Assembly: GCF_016219575.1 (NCBI RefSeq)
Contig: NZ_JACRMG010000016.1
Location: 62,001-126,000 of the forward strand
Direction of reading: 5' to 3'
DNA: 64,000 bases
From: Bradyrhizobium sp.
Lineage (GTDB): Bacteria > Pseudomonadota > Alphaproteobacteria > Rhizobiales > Xanthobacteraceae
Positions 8,485 through 16,788 of the stretch are shown here, piece by piece. A program made the translations under genes and the position numbers. The notes under the pieces are model-generated. The model was not told where the DNA came from and searched no databases. It worked only from the letters and a program-made list of their open reading frames with translations. Each line of letters starts with the position of its first letter. Within the stretch, counting starts at the first letter, position 1.

Positions 8485-8938
8485 CGACGGTAACCCAACG
8501 GCGGCTGACGCCGACCGGATCGTCGCTTGCCTTCACTTCGCTCTTGTAGCGTTCGATCTCGGCGTCGTCGATGTCGGCATCGCTCAAGGCATAGCTGACG
8601 CGGCGCAGGATCGGATACATCTCACCGCCGAGGTCTGCGAGTTCAACCCGGACACCTGGATATTTGGCGGCTTGCTCCGTGGCAACGGTTGCCGAGACCG
8701 GCGCTGCCGTCGCGGGCCCGGCAAACATCGACTCGAACAACTCCCTTGAACGCTGCAGTCCATCGGGCGTGAACACGACCGATTTCGAACTGTTCAGCGG
8801 ATCTTCGATCATCCCTCTTTCGTGCAATCGGCCCAGGGCATCCCAATCGAAGCCTTTCCAGGCCCGATCCCGATCGTGCAATGTGAGATAGAGCAATGCC
8901 AAAACCGCATCATCGATTCGATCGGTATCGACCGCCAT
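8480..8938 (-). CDS. DUF6429-like protein with extra C-terminal domain
   Basis: A 152-residue protein. Residues 1-75 (MAVDTDRIDDAVLALLYLTL.., then a winged-helix-like GLQRSRELFE) resemble the small DUF6429 family, which is normally about 75-80 residues. After a linker, residues 85-152 (VELADLGGEMYPILRRVSYAL...VSRRWVTVA) look like a separate small domain of the kind ending in a conserved R-W-V motif. Both assignments are from memory of sequence patterns. The start at 8938 follows a GGAGG site. The stop codon is formed by the arm of the palindromic repeat. Function is unknown; the N-terminal half could bind DNA. Confidence 0.7.
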   Translation of the reverse strand: MAVDTDRIDDAVLALLYLTLHDRDRAWKGFDWDALGRLHERGMIEDPLNSSKSVVFTPDGLQRSRELFESMFAGPATAAPVSATVATEQAAKYPGVRVELADLGGEMYPILRRVSYALSDADIDDAEIERYKSEVKASDDPVGVSRRWVTVA

Positions 8939-9019
8939 CGCAAAAAGCCTCCGCAGGCAATAACACCGCAACCCTAACCCGATTGGCTACGGCGTTCCAT
9001 GTCCGGAAGCTGCGGCGGA

Positions 9020-10420
9020 TCAGGCTTCCGCCTTCGCCCGCCGAGCTTCGGCGGACAAGTCGCTAACCCGCCCCGCGCGATCCGCACCGTGCGACGGCTT
9101 GGCGCGCGAAAGATTGCCGCGGATCACCCGGAGCAGGTTGGCGGGACTGAGCAGCAGCGTCGGCGGCGCCTCGAGATTGGCGACGCGCAGGAAGGCGGTC
9201 GCAAGTTCAGCATCGTTGCGCGCGGCCATGTGCAGCTTGCCGATGTACCAGTTGATGAAGCGTACTTTCGGCGAACGCGGGCCCACGACTTTCGGGTGCC
9301 GCAAATCGTTGCCGACGGCGATGTCCCAGGGAACGTCGATCGCATCCTTTGCCGCCACGAAAAAGCGCCGCGCCAGGTCGGCATCGCCTGCTTCGAGACA
9401 TTGCTGCAGAAGTGCCGCTTCCTGCGCCGCCACCGTCATGCCCTGGCCGTAGACCGGATTGAAGCTGCACACGGCGTCGCCGAGCACGAGATAGCCTTTC
9501 GGGAAGTCCTTCAGCTTCTCGTAACGCCGCCGCAGATTGGCGGGATAGCGGTAACTGACGAAATCGGACAACGGCTCGGCATGCGCCACGATGTCGTAGA
9601 TTTCCGAGGTCGGCAGCGAGCCGGCATAGGCTGCGAACAGCAACTCGTCATCGGCGGCGTGATCGCCGAAGAATCCGCCGATCGAGACGATCCAGCGGTC
9701 CTCGGTCTGGTACAGCACCACGCCGTTGCGCCAGTTCGGGCCGCTGCCGGCAACCACCACCGCGTACTTGCCGTTCAGGTCGGTGGGGCGGCGGCGATAG
9801 ACGCGCGTGGTGTAGACGATGCCGATCTCGATCCTCTCTTCTTCGGGCCTCGCATAACCGAGGCTCTCCAGCCAGGCCGGGCTTGAGGAGCCGCGCCCGG
9901 ACGCATCGACCACGAGGTCGGCATCGATGATCTCTTCGCTGCTGCCGATCTTGACGCGCACGCCCCTGATCGCGGCATTGTCGTCGCCGGCAACGAGCCC
10001 CTGCACCGTGCAGTTCTCGATCGCCCGCACGTTCGGAAGCTGCAGCAGCCTGCGCCGCACATGGCCCTCCAGTACCGGCCGCGACGCCAACAGCCCGACC
10101 AGATCGCTTGGCGCGCTCTTGATGGTGACGCCGTGCCCGATCCAGCTGACGTCTCCGGCGATGTCGCCGCGCGCGCCGCCGGCGGCGACCACCTCGTCGG
10201 TCCAGCCGGGAAAGAATTGCTCGATCACGCTGCGGCCGCGCGCCAGCAGGCCGTGGGCGTGACGCCCCTGCGGCACGCCCTTGCGCGGAATGTCGGAGAC
10301 CGTAAAGGCGTCGCGCTCCAGCACCGTGACGGTGCCATAGAAATCGGCAAGCGCCCGCGCGGCCAGCAGGCCCGCCATGCTCGCCCCGATCACAACCGCA
10401 TGCTCGCCGATCCGCTTCAT
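9020..10420 (-). CDS. FAD-dependent monooxygenase-like oxidoreductase
   Basis: A 466-residue flavoprotein of the aromatic hydroxylase/geranylgeranyl-reductase type. The dinucleotide-binding motif is at the N-terminus (AVVIGASMAGLLAARALADF, a GxSxxG variant of GxGxxG) and ends with the acidic residue in VLERD. The second FAD motif is GYLVLGDAVCSFNPVYGQGM (GD motif). The middle contains a VDASGRGS segment typical of this class. No membrane helix is seen. The start at 10420 has GGGAG about 9 nt upstream. Substrate is unknown. It is divergent from the Na+/H+ antiporter gene, and the shared intergenic region is 177 nt. Confidence 0.88.
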   Translation of the reverse strand: MKRIGEHAVVIGASMAGLLAARALADFYGTVTVLERDAFTVSDIPRKGVPQGRHAHGLLARGRSVIEQFFPGWTDEVVAAGGARGDIAGDVSWIGHGVTIKSAPSDLVGLLASRPVLEGHVRRRLLQLPNVRAIENCTVQGLVAGDDNAAIRGVRVKIGSSEEIIDADLVVDASGRGSSSPAWLESLGYARPEEERIEIGIVYTTRVYRRRPTDLNGKYAVVVAGSGPNWRNGVVLYQTEDRWIVSIGGFFGDHAADDELLFAAYAGSLPTSEIYDIVAHAEPLSDFVSYRYPANLRRRYEKLKDFPKGYLVLGDAVCSFNPVYGQGMTVAAQEAALLQQCLEAGDADLARRFFVAAKDAIDVPWDIAVGNDLRHPKVVGPRSPKVRFINWYIGKLHMAARNDAELATAFLRVANLEAPPTLLLSPANLLRVIRGNLSRAKPSHGADRAGRVSDLSAEARRAKAEA

Positions 10421-10597
10421 GGTGATGCTCCCGCTCTCTCTACCTCCGCTGATACGCAGGCCGGCCGGAACCGGTTTGTCGGCCGCCGGGAGCGAACGGT
10501 CACAAAAATGTCAGGCGGGGTCTGAAACCGCCGGCCGGGCTTGCCGTGAGCCGCCGGGTGCATTGACCGCACCGTGACTTCCGGGCGAACTGGAACA

Positions 10598-12208
10598 ATG
10601 ATCGAAGCCAGATTCCAGATTTTCCTGATCCTGCTGGCCGTGCTCGCGGGCACCGCGCTGCTGGCGCGGCGGATCAATGCCGCGCCTGCGATCCTGCTGC
10701 TGCTGGCCGGCATCGCACTCGCCTTCGTGCCGGGCATGCCGCAGGTCGAGCTGCCGCCGGAACTGGTGCTGCTGCTGGTGTTGCCGCCGCTGATCTATTC
10801 GGCGGCGGTTGCCATGAGCTGGCGCGAGTTCCGCTTCAACCTGCGCGTCATCGTGCTGCTGTCGGTCGGTTGCGTGATCTTCACCGCCTTCATGGTCGCC
10901 GCCGCCACACATTACCTGATCGGGTTGCCATGGGCCGTAGGCTTTCTGCTCGGCGCCATCGTCGCGCCGCCCGACGTGGTGGCGCCGCTGGCGATTGCAC
11001 GCAAGCTGGGGCTGCCGCGGCGCATTCTCGTCGTGCTGGAGGGCGAAGGGCTCGCCAATGATGCCACCGCACTGATCCTCTACCGATTCGCGGTGGCGGC
11101 GATCTCGACCGGGCTGTTCTCGCTGCCGCAGGCGACCGGCACGTTCTTCGCCATCGTGGCGAGCGAAATCGTCTTCGGCGTCGCGGTCGGATGGGTCTCC
11201 TTGCGGGCGCGCCACTACGCGCGCGATCCGCAGGTCGAGATCGTGCTGTCGCTGATCACGCCCTACATCGCCTACTGGATCCCCGAGCATCTCGGCGGAA
11301 GCGGCGTGATCGCCACCGTCGCCTGCGGTCTCTATGTCAGCTGGAACGGTCCGTTGCTGATCTCGGCGGCGACGCGGCTGCAGGGCATCTTCTTCTGGGA
11401 TCTCGTGATCTTCATGATCGAGGGCCTCCTGTTCCTGCTCACCGGCTTCCAGATGCGCATGGTCCTGGAGAAATCGAGGGCGTTCCCGCTGCACGACATC
11501 CTGTTTGCGACCGGCCTCGTGATCGTCATCGTGATCGTCGCGCGCTTTGCCTGGGTCTATCCCGCAACCTATCTGCCGCGCCTCCTGAGCCGGCGGCTGC
11601 GCGAGCGCGACCCCTACCCGTCCTGGCGCACCGTGTTCGTGATCGCGTTCACCGGCGTGCGCGGCGCGGTGTCGCTGGCGGCTGCGCTGGCGCTTCCCTA
11701 CGCGCTCGCCAACGGCGATCCCTTTCCGAACCGCGACCTCATCCTGTTCGTCACCTTCAGCCTGATCCTGGTCACGCTGGTCGGCACCGGCCTCGGCCTG
11801 CCGCCCCTGGTGCGCTGGCTCGGGGTCGCCGGCGACGGGCGCAGCGAACATGCCGCCGAGCACGAGGCCGAGATCGCCGCGCGGCGCGATGCGCTGGCGA
11901 AGGCGCTGGAATCGCTTGAAGCGCGGAGCAGCGATCCGGAAATGTCCGAGGAGGTGCTCAGGCTGCTGCGCGCACGGCACGAAACCCGCACCAGCCAGCT
12001 GCCGGCCTCGCTCGACCCCGACAGCCGCGCCGTGACGACCATCGGCGCCAACCTGACGCGCGAGCTGATCGGAATCGAGCGCAAGTGCATCCACACCCTG
12101 CTGCGCAACGGCAGCATCACCGACGAGACCCGGCGGCGGATCGAGCGCGACCTCGACCTCGAGGAGGCGAGCCTCGCCAACCGCGAATTCCGGAGGATAT
12201 CCTTGTAG
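10598..12208 (+). CDS. CPA1-family Na+/H+ antiporter
   Basis: A 536-residue inner-membrane protein with about 12 hydrophobic segments, exchanging Na+ (or K+) for H+. The family ion-binding site is present as APPDVVAPLAI (the ND/DD region) with EGLANDATALI downstream, and FTGVRGAVSLAAALALP is the typical NhaP/NHE arginine-containing segment. A soluble tail of about 120 residues rich in charged helices follows. ATG 10598 is chosen; an in-frame GTG at 10574 would add eight residues. It is convergent with the amidase gene, with only 7 nt between stops. Confidence 0.92.
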   Translation: MIEARFQIFLILLAVLAGTALLARRINAAPAILLLLAGIALAFVPGMPQVELPPELVLLLVLPPLIYSAAVAMSWREFRFNLRVIVLLSVGCVIFTAFMVAAATHYLIGLPWAVGFLLGAIVAPPDVVAPLAIARKLGLPRRILVVLEGEGLANDATALILYRFAVAAISTGLFSLPQATGTFFAIVASEIVFGVAVGWVSLRARHYARDPQVEIVLSLITPYIAYWIPEHLGGSGVIATVACGLYVSWNGPLLISAATRLQGIFFWDLVIFMIEGLLFLLTGFQMRMVLEKSRAFPLHDILFATGLVIVIVIVARFAWVYPATYLPRLLSRRLRERDPYPSWRTVFVIAFTGVRGAVSLAAALALPYALANGDPFPNRDLILFVTFSLILVTLVGTGLGLPPLVRWLGVAGDGRSEHAAEHEAEIAARRDALAKALESLEARSSDPEMSEEVLRLLRARHETRTSQLPASLDPDSRAVTTIGANLTRELIGIERKCIHTLLRNGSITDETRRRIERDLDLEEASLANREFRRISL

Positions 12209-12215
12209 GCAGCCG

Positions 12216-13181
12216 TCAGCGCTTCTGTGCCGCGCGCGCCGCAGCAGGCTTCTTCGGCTGCACGACGCGCGGCTGTGCCACGCGCTGCGCCGGCTTCGAA
12301 CTCTTGGGCGGAGGCTGCGCCACCTGCGGCGATGCCGGGCCGCGGGTCCCGCAATATTCCAGCGCCGCCGCCGACACGGCCGCGGCGACCTTGTTCTTGT
12401 GGTCGTCGGAGGCCATCACCAGTTCTTCCTCGCGGTTGATGATGGAACCGCTTTCCAGCAGCACGGCCGGCATGCTCGTCATCTTGAGCACGATGAGCTG
12501 GTCGTAGCGATAGACGCCCGCCTCGATATCGAGCAGTTCCCGCTGGAATTTGCCCATGAACCATTGATCGTATTGCCGGGCGAACTGCAGCTCCTTCGAC
12601 GCCATCTGGTTGCCGACCAGGCGGGCAAAACGCAGGCTCTCCTGGTAATGCGGGTTCTGCCTGGAGACGAACACCGAATAACCGCCGAACAAATCGTTGA
12701 ATATGCTCTTCTTGCCTTCGAACTCCCACTTCTCGGCATAGATGCCGGGCACGGAATCGTGGTGGATCGAGAGAAAGAGATCGGCGCCCTTCTTGTTGGC
12801 CCTTGCGACGCGCTTCATCAGGCTCGGCCGCGCCTTGCCCTCCGTCACCAGCAGGACGGTTTCGGCGAACCCGTCCGCCTTCAGCCGCTCGTCGATCCGC
12901 TTGCCGAGATTGAGATTGAATTCGAACTCGGGGACGCCGCGCGCGCTCATTGCGCCGTAGGATTCGGCGGTGTGACCGACGTCGAGGATGATGCGGAACT
13001 TGGCGCGGTCGCACTTCGAATCGGCCGATGCCGCCGCCGGCGCGGCCGCTGTGGTTTCGCTCGGAGGCGCGGCGCGAGCGCCGCCGGTCGGCAGCAGCGC
13101 AGATGCAAGCACCAGGGCGATGACGGCGCGGCTGCACGGCCATGCACCTCTGGAAGAATTATCGCGCCCGCCCTGCGCCAA
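12216..13181 (-). CDS. N-acetylmuramoyl-L-alanine amidase (Amidase_3)
   Basis: A 321-residue zinc amidase cleaving the MurNAc-L-Ala bond in peptidoglycan, exported by an N-terminal signal (RAVIALVLASALLPTGGARA). The Amidase_3 zinc ligands and catalytic Glu are visible: His in ILDVGHTAES, SIHHDS, and Glu in LLESGSI. A low-complexity Pro/Lys/Ala tail follows the catalytic domain. The only good start is TTG 13181, preceded by GGAG located inside the end of the Rieske oxygenase gene; the two genes are 3 nt apart, so translational coupling is likely. It lacks the AMIN domain of AmiC, so the exact divisome role cannot be inferred. Confidence 0.9.
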   Translation of the reverse strand: MAQGGRDNSSRGAWPCSRAVIALVLASALLPTGGARAAPPSETTAAAPAAASADSKCDRAKFRIILDVGHTAESYGAMSARGVPEFEFNLNLGKRIDERLKADGFAETVLLVTEGKARPSLMKRVARANKKGADLFLSIHHDSVPGIYAEKWEFEGKKSIFNDLFGGYSVFVSRQNPHYQESLRFARLVGNQMASKELQFARQYDQWFMGKFQRELLDIEAGVYRYDQLIVLKMTSMPAVLLESGSIINREEELVMASDDHKNKVAAAVSAAALEYCGTRGPASPQVAQPPPKSSKPAQRVAQPRVVQPKKPAAARAAQKR

Positions 13182-13184
13182 TGC

Positions 13185-14522
13185 CTACTCCGCCGCCGCG
13201 ATCCGGGGCGGGCCGACAAAGCCCGCGGGATCGCCGAATCGCTCGATCATAACCGCAGTCAGGTCCTTGGTCTTGCTGGTGACGCAGGCGCCGGAGCGCA
13301 CGGTGTAGCGGTCCTGGTGCTCGAGCTGTTCGGGCTCCTCGCCCTGCTGCAGCGCGCGGGCCGCCTCCATCACCAGTTTCCGGAAATGCATGATGCCGAG
13401 ATCGGTGGGGCCGAGATGCTCGCGGGTGCGGTCGGCGATCGGGCCCTGGCTGTCCTGCACGGCGGCGTCCTGCTCGGAGACGCCCTTGATGCCGGTGTAG
13501 CTCCTGGTCTTCTGCAGCTTGCGATCGATCAGATAGTCATTGCCCTTGTGGCGCAGCGGCACGTAGTTGTCGTCGACCTCCGCGATCACGCCGTTGCCGC
13601 GGTCATAGGCTTCGCGTTCGGCCTGCGTGATCGGCCGCTCCGGATTCCAGGCGTAGGTGTAGATCCAGCAATTGGTGTCGGTGACCGGCACGAAGCTCTG
13701 GCCGAAGATATTCTCGCCGGGCATCGCCGATGGCGCATAGGCGTGGACCGGCATCAGGAACTGCGCAATGCGCCAGTAGATGTTGTCCGACCCGGTGAGG
13801 CGGCCGCCGGCGATGGTCAGTCCCGCCTCATGCGGGTTGATCTTGATCACCGGGCGCGGGTCCTCGGCGATCCAGCGCATGTGGTCGGTCGCCACCCGCA
13901 CCAGCGGATTCACGAAATGCTTCCTGATGTCGAGGATCTCGTTCTCTTCCTTCTCGAAGGCGAGATGGGCGAAGGTGAAATGCGCGGTGTCGATCGAGCC
14001 TTCCAGCGCCTGCACCCAGTTGCAGTCCTGCCATTTCTTGGAGACGTAGCGGTGCGAGGCCGGCAGCAGCGCCATTTCCAGCGCCGGCAATTCCGGCAAC
14101 TCGCCGGCCGGGCCCATATAGGCCCAGATCATGTCGCCCCATTCGCGCACCGGATAGGACTTGATGCGGATGTGATCCTTGGCGTTGAGATCGGGATAGG
14201 AGGTCGGCATGTCGACACAGTGCCCGTCGGTGTCGAATTTCCAGCCGTGATAGACGCAGCGGATGCCGCATTCCTCGTTGCGGCCGAGCCAGAGATTGGC
14301 GCCGCGGTGCGGGCAATACTGGTCGATGACGCCGACCTGCCCGCGCGAATCGCGGAACGCCAGCAGTTCTTCGCCGAGCACCGTGATCTTCTTCGGCTCG
14401 CCGTCGGGCTCGGGCAGCTCTTCGCAGAGCAGAACCGGCAGCCAGAATCGCCGCAACAGTTCGCCCATTGCCGTGCCCGAATCGCTCTCGGTTAAGAACC
14501 GGTTATCTTCTGCGCGGAGCAT
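13185..14522 (-). CDS. Rieske non-heme iron ring-hydroxylating oxygenase, alpha subunit
   Basis: A 445-residue oxygenase subunit of the phthalate 4,5-dioxygenase-like group. The Rieske [2Fe-2S] ligands appear as CPHRGANL and CVYHGWKFDTDG, separated by about 18 residues. The catalytic Fe site is suggested by GSIDTAHFTFAHL. Enzymes of this kind need a reductase, but none is encoded next to it, so electrons must come from elsewhere. The start at 14522 gives MLRAEDNRFLT; an upstream in-frame start would add 39 residues of promoter sequence. It overlaps functionally with nothing upstream but is followed 3 nt later by an amidase gene. Substrate is unknown. Confidence 0.9.
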   Translation of the reverse strand: MLRAEDNRFLTESDSGTAMGELLRRFWLPVLLCEELPEPDGEPKKITVLGEELLAFRDSRGQVGVIDQYCPHRGANLWLGRNEECGIRCVYHGWKFDTDGHCVDMPTSYPDLNAKDHIRIKSYPVREWGDMIWAYMGPAGELPELPALEMALLPASHRYVSKKWQDCNWVQALEGSIDTAHFTFAHLAFEKEENEILDIRKHFVNPLVRVATDHMRWIAEDPRPVIKINPHEAGLTIAGGRLTGSDNIYWRIAQFLMPVHAYAPSAMPGENIFGQSFVPVTDTNCWIYTYAWNPERPITQAEREAYDRGNGVIAEVDDNYVPLRHKGNDYLIDRKLQKTRSYTGIKGVSEQDAAVQDSQGPIADRTREHLGPTDLGIMHFRKLVMEAARALQQGEEPEQLEHQDRYTVRSGACVTSKTKDLTAVMIERFGDPAGFVGPPRIAAAE

Positions 14523-14860
14523 GGGCGGACCCCCGAATTTTTTAACTCGGCGTAAAGCTAGACTCACGGTCGCCGGAGCGTCAACGCATGCCACAATTGT
14601 GGCAATCGCGCCTTTTTTCGATCGCATCGCAGGTCGCAAAGAGGAGCTGCTTAGTATTTGAATCTAAATGTATAATTCTGCTACTTCCAAGCCGGATCAG
14701 CGGCCCTTCCAAGGCCGGTTCGCAGCACGGCAATATCTTTCCAGCTTCGATCGCCGACGACTGTTGCCGATGGGTGACGGACATTCGGGTGGGCCATCTG
14801 TATGTAAGCGCCAAGTTCGAAATCGACTCGCGTTCAATCAAAGAGGACCTGGAATACAAA
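14523..14860. other. divergent intergenic region with Omp promoter
   Basis: The 338 nt between the Rieske oxygenase gene (leftwards) and the first Omp gene (rightwards) contain the ACTGTTGCC promoter-like motif at 14760-14803. I see no additional gene. Confidence 0.6.
14760..14803 (+). promoter_or_regulatory. conserved Omp promoter motif, copy 1
   Basis: ACTGTTGCC at 14760-14768 is followed, 16 nt from its start, by GACGGAC (14776-14782). GTGACG (14774-14779) with an 18-nt spacer to CTGTAT (14798-14803) can be read as -35/-10. The same arrangement precedes the next two Omp genes. Confidence 0.55.
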
Positions 14861-15625
14861 ATGAAGAAAATTGCTTTCGCGACTGCCGCTGTGACCCTGC
14901 TGCTCACCGGCGCTGCTTCGGCCGCCGACCTCGCGGCCCGTCCGTACACCAAGGCTCCTGTGGCGATGGCCTCCGTCTACAACTGGGGCGGCTTCTACAT
15001 CGGCGTCAACGGCGGCGGCGGCTGGGCCGACAAGTGCTGGGACATCTACAACAACCTCGGCGCCGTCGTCGCCCCGGCCTTCCGTGAAGGCTGCCACACT
15101 GCGTCCGGCGCCACCGTCGGCGGTCAGGTCGGCTACCGCTGGCAGGCCAGCAACTGGGTGTTCGGCCTCGAAGCGCAGGGCAACTGGGCCGACTTCACCG
15201 GTTCCAACAGCAGCCTGTTCTTCCTCGGCGCCACCAACCGCACCAAGGTCGATGCGTTCGGCCTGTTCACCGGTCAGGTCGGCTACAGCTGGAACAACGT
15301 GCTCTGGTATGTGAAGGGCGGCGCCGCCGTCGCGCGCGACAAGTACGAGGGAGTCATCACCGGCACCGGCATCGTGTTTGATCGTGCAAGCGAAACCCGC
15401 TGGGGCGCCGTGGTCGGCACTGGCATCGAGTTCGGCTTCACCCCGAACTGGTCGCTGGCGCTCGAATACGATCATCTGTTCATGGGCAGCCGCGATGTCT
15501 CCTTCTACAATGCGATCGCGCCCGTCGGTGCATTCTCCCGCGGCGAGACGATCCGTCAGGACATCGACATGGTCACCGCCCGCATCAACTACCGCTTCGG
15601 CGGCCCGATCGTCGCCAAGTACTGA
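14861..15625 (+). CDS. outer-membrane beta-barrel protein (Omp25/31-like), copy 1
   Basis: A 254-residue protein with a cleavable signal peptide (MKKIAFATAAVTLLLTGAAS, cleavage after SAA). The mature part starts DLAARPYTKAP and forms an eight-stranded-type barrel with the family landmarks YNWGGFYIGVNGGGG, EAQGNWADF, a VGTGIEFGFTPNWSLALEYDHLFMG stretch, and the C-terminal NYRFGGPIVAKY. It is the first of three tandem paralogues. ATG 14861 is used, whereas the other two start with GTG. It carries a Cys pair near residues 52 and 69. A Rho-independent terminator follows. It probably contributes to outer-membrane structure or small-solute permeability; no specific ligand is implied. Confidence 0.92.
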   Translation: MKKIAFATAAVTLLLTGAASAADLAARPYTKAPVAMASVYNWGGFYIGVNGGGGWADKCWDIYNNLGAVVAPAFREGCHTASGATVGGQVGYRWQASNWVFGLEAQGNWADFTGSNSSLFFLGATNRTKVDAFGLFTGQVGYSWNNVLWYVKGGAAVARDKYEGVITGTGIVFDRASETRWGAVVGTGIEFGFTPNWSLALEYDHLFMGSRDVSFYNAIAPVGAFSRGETIRQDIDMVTARINYRFGGPIVAKY

Positions 15626-15648
15626 TCGGCGCCCTCTCTCCGACAAAC

Positions 15649-15680
15649 AAAAGCCCCGGCATCGTCCGGGGCTTTTTCTT
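15649..15680 (+). terminator. Rho-independent terminator after Omp copy 1
   Basis: AAAAGCCCCGG pairs with CCGGGGCTTTT across a 6-nt loop, followed by more T residues. Nearly the same hairpin follows Omp copies 2 and 3. Confidence 0.92.
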
Positions 15681-15725
15681 TTGGGATCGATCTGCGACAG
15701 GTTCGGGTTCCCCGGAATGGTCAGA

Positions 15726-15769
15726 ACTGTTGCCCTTTAGTGACAGACTCGGCCCGAGCGGGGCTCTAA
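15726..15769 (+). promoter_or_regulatory. conserved Omp promoter motif, copy 2
   Basis: ACTGTTGCC (15726-15734) and GACAGAC (15742-15748) have the same 16-nt offset as in the other copies. GTGACA (15740-15745), an 18-nt spacer and CTCTAA (15764-15769) fit -35/-10. The motif begins 91 nt upstream of the GTG start. Confidence 0.6.
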
Positions 15770-15816
15770 GGTCGCGCCGCGTCTATTGAAATCCGATTGC
15801 CAACCTAGAGAGCCCC

Positions 15817-16602
15817 GTGAAAAAAATTGTCCTGCTTGCCGCTACCTCGATCCTGTTTGCCGGCGCCGCCTCGGCGGCAGACCTCGCCGCCCGTCCCTAC
15901 ACCAAGGCGCCGGTCGCGCCGGTGGCCGTGTACAACTGGACCGGTTTCTATGTCGGCATCAACGGCGGCGGCGGTTCGGCGCGCAAGTGCTGGGATTTGA
16001 CCAACAATGCCGGCGTGCCGGTCAATCCCGCGATCGACGAAGGCTGCCACGACGCCACTGGGGCCACGGCTGGCGGACAGGTCGGCTACCGCTGGCAGGC
16101 GAGCACCTGGGTATTCGGCGTCGAAGCACAGGGCAACTGGGCCAATTTCAAGGGCAGCAACCTGAACCAGGCTCCGCAAAACCTGGCTTTCCGGTTCACC
16201 GACCAATCGCGGGTCGAGGCCTTCGGTCTTTTCACCGGCCAGGTTGGCTATGCCGTCAACAACGTGCTGTTCTATGCCAAGGGCGGCGCGGCGGTCGTCA
16301 ACGACAAGTACAACAACCTCGGCGGCGGCGTGGTTGTGCCGGTAGGCGTCGTTTTCAGCGAGGGGACTGAAACCCGCTGGGGTGGCGTGGCCGGCGTCGG
16401 CATCGAGTTTGGCTTCGCGCCGAACTGGTCGGTCGCGGCTGAATACGACCATTTGTTCATGGGCACCAAGAACGTCGGCCTCAACCTGATCCCGCCGGTC
16501 GCGGCCGGCCCGGCCAGCTTCCACAACATCCGCCAGGACGTCGACGTCGGCACCATTCGCCTGAACTACCGTTTCGGCGGCCCCGTCGTCGCCAAGTACT
16601 GA
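15817..16602 (+). CDS. outer-membrane beta-barrel protein (Omp25/31-like), copy 2
   Basis: A 261-residue paralogue starting at GTG 15817 (read as MKKIVLLAATSILFAGAAS, a signal peptide). The mature N-terminus DLAARPYTKAP is identical to copy 1, and the barrel signatures YNWTGFYVGINGGGG, EAQGNWANFKGSN, VGIEFGFAPNWSVAAEYDHL and NYRFGGPVVAKY are conserved. Differences concentrate in the predicted surface loops (for example residues 105-120 and 165-185). It has its own promoter motif and terminator, so it is likely transcribed separately from copy 1. Confidence 0.92.
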   Translation: MKKIVLLAATSILFAGAASAADLAARPYTKAPVAPVAVYNWTGFYVGINGGGGSARKCWDLTNNAGVPVNPAIDEGCHDATGATAGGQVGYRWQASTWVFGVEAQGNWANFKGSNLNQAPQNLAFRFTDQSRVEAFGLFTGQVGYAVNNVLFYAKGGAAVVNDKYNNLGGGVVVPVGVVFSEGTETRWGGVAGVGIEFGFAPNWSVAAEYDHLFMGTKNVGLNLIPPVAAGPASFHNIRQDVDVGTIRLNYRFGGPVVAKY

Positions 16603-16623
16603 GGGAGGCTCTCTCCCGCAATC

Positions 16624-16655
16624 AAAAGCCCCGGCATCGTTCGGGGCTTTTCTTT
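16624..16655 (+). terminator. Rho-independent terminator after Omp copy 2
   Basis: AAAAGCCCCGG hairpin with loop CATCGTT and a CGGGGCTTTTCTTTT 3' side. It matches those after copies 1 and 3 except for one loop-proximal change. Confidence 0.92.
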
Positions 16656-16695
16656 TGGGTCGAATCCACCAGGGCCCGCTTCCATTGACCAGCGG

Positions 16696-16739
16696 ACTGT
16701 TGCCGACGCGCGACAGACGCGCCCGCCGCCCCGCGATAA
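16696..16739 (+). promoter_or_regulatory. conserved Omp promoter motif, copy 3
   Basis: ACTGTTGCC (16696-16704) and GACAGAC (16712-16718) again keep the 16-nt offset; GCGACA (16710-16715), 18 nt, CGATAA (16734-16739) fit -35/-10. The motif begins 93 nt before the GTG start. CTGTTG and CGACAG here form an inverted repeat with one interrupted position. Confidence 0.6.
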
Positions 16740-16788
16740 ACTCCCGGCATTGGAACCGCGCCCCGTGGCTCCCCGCGAGAGAACTGTC

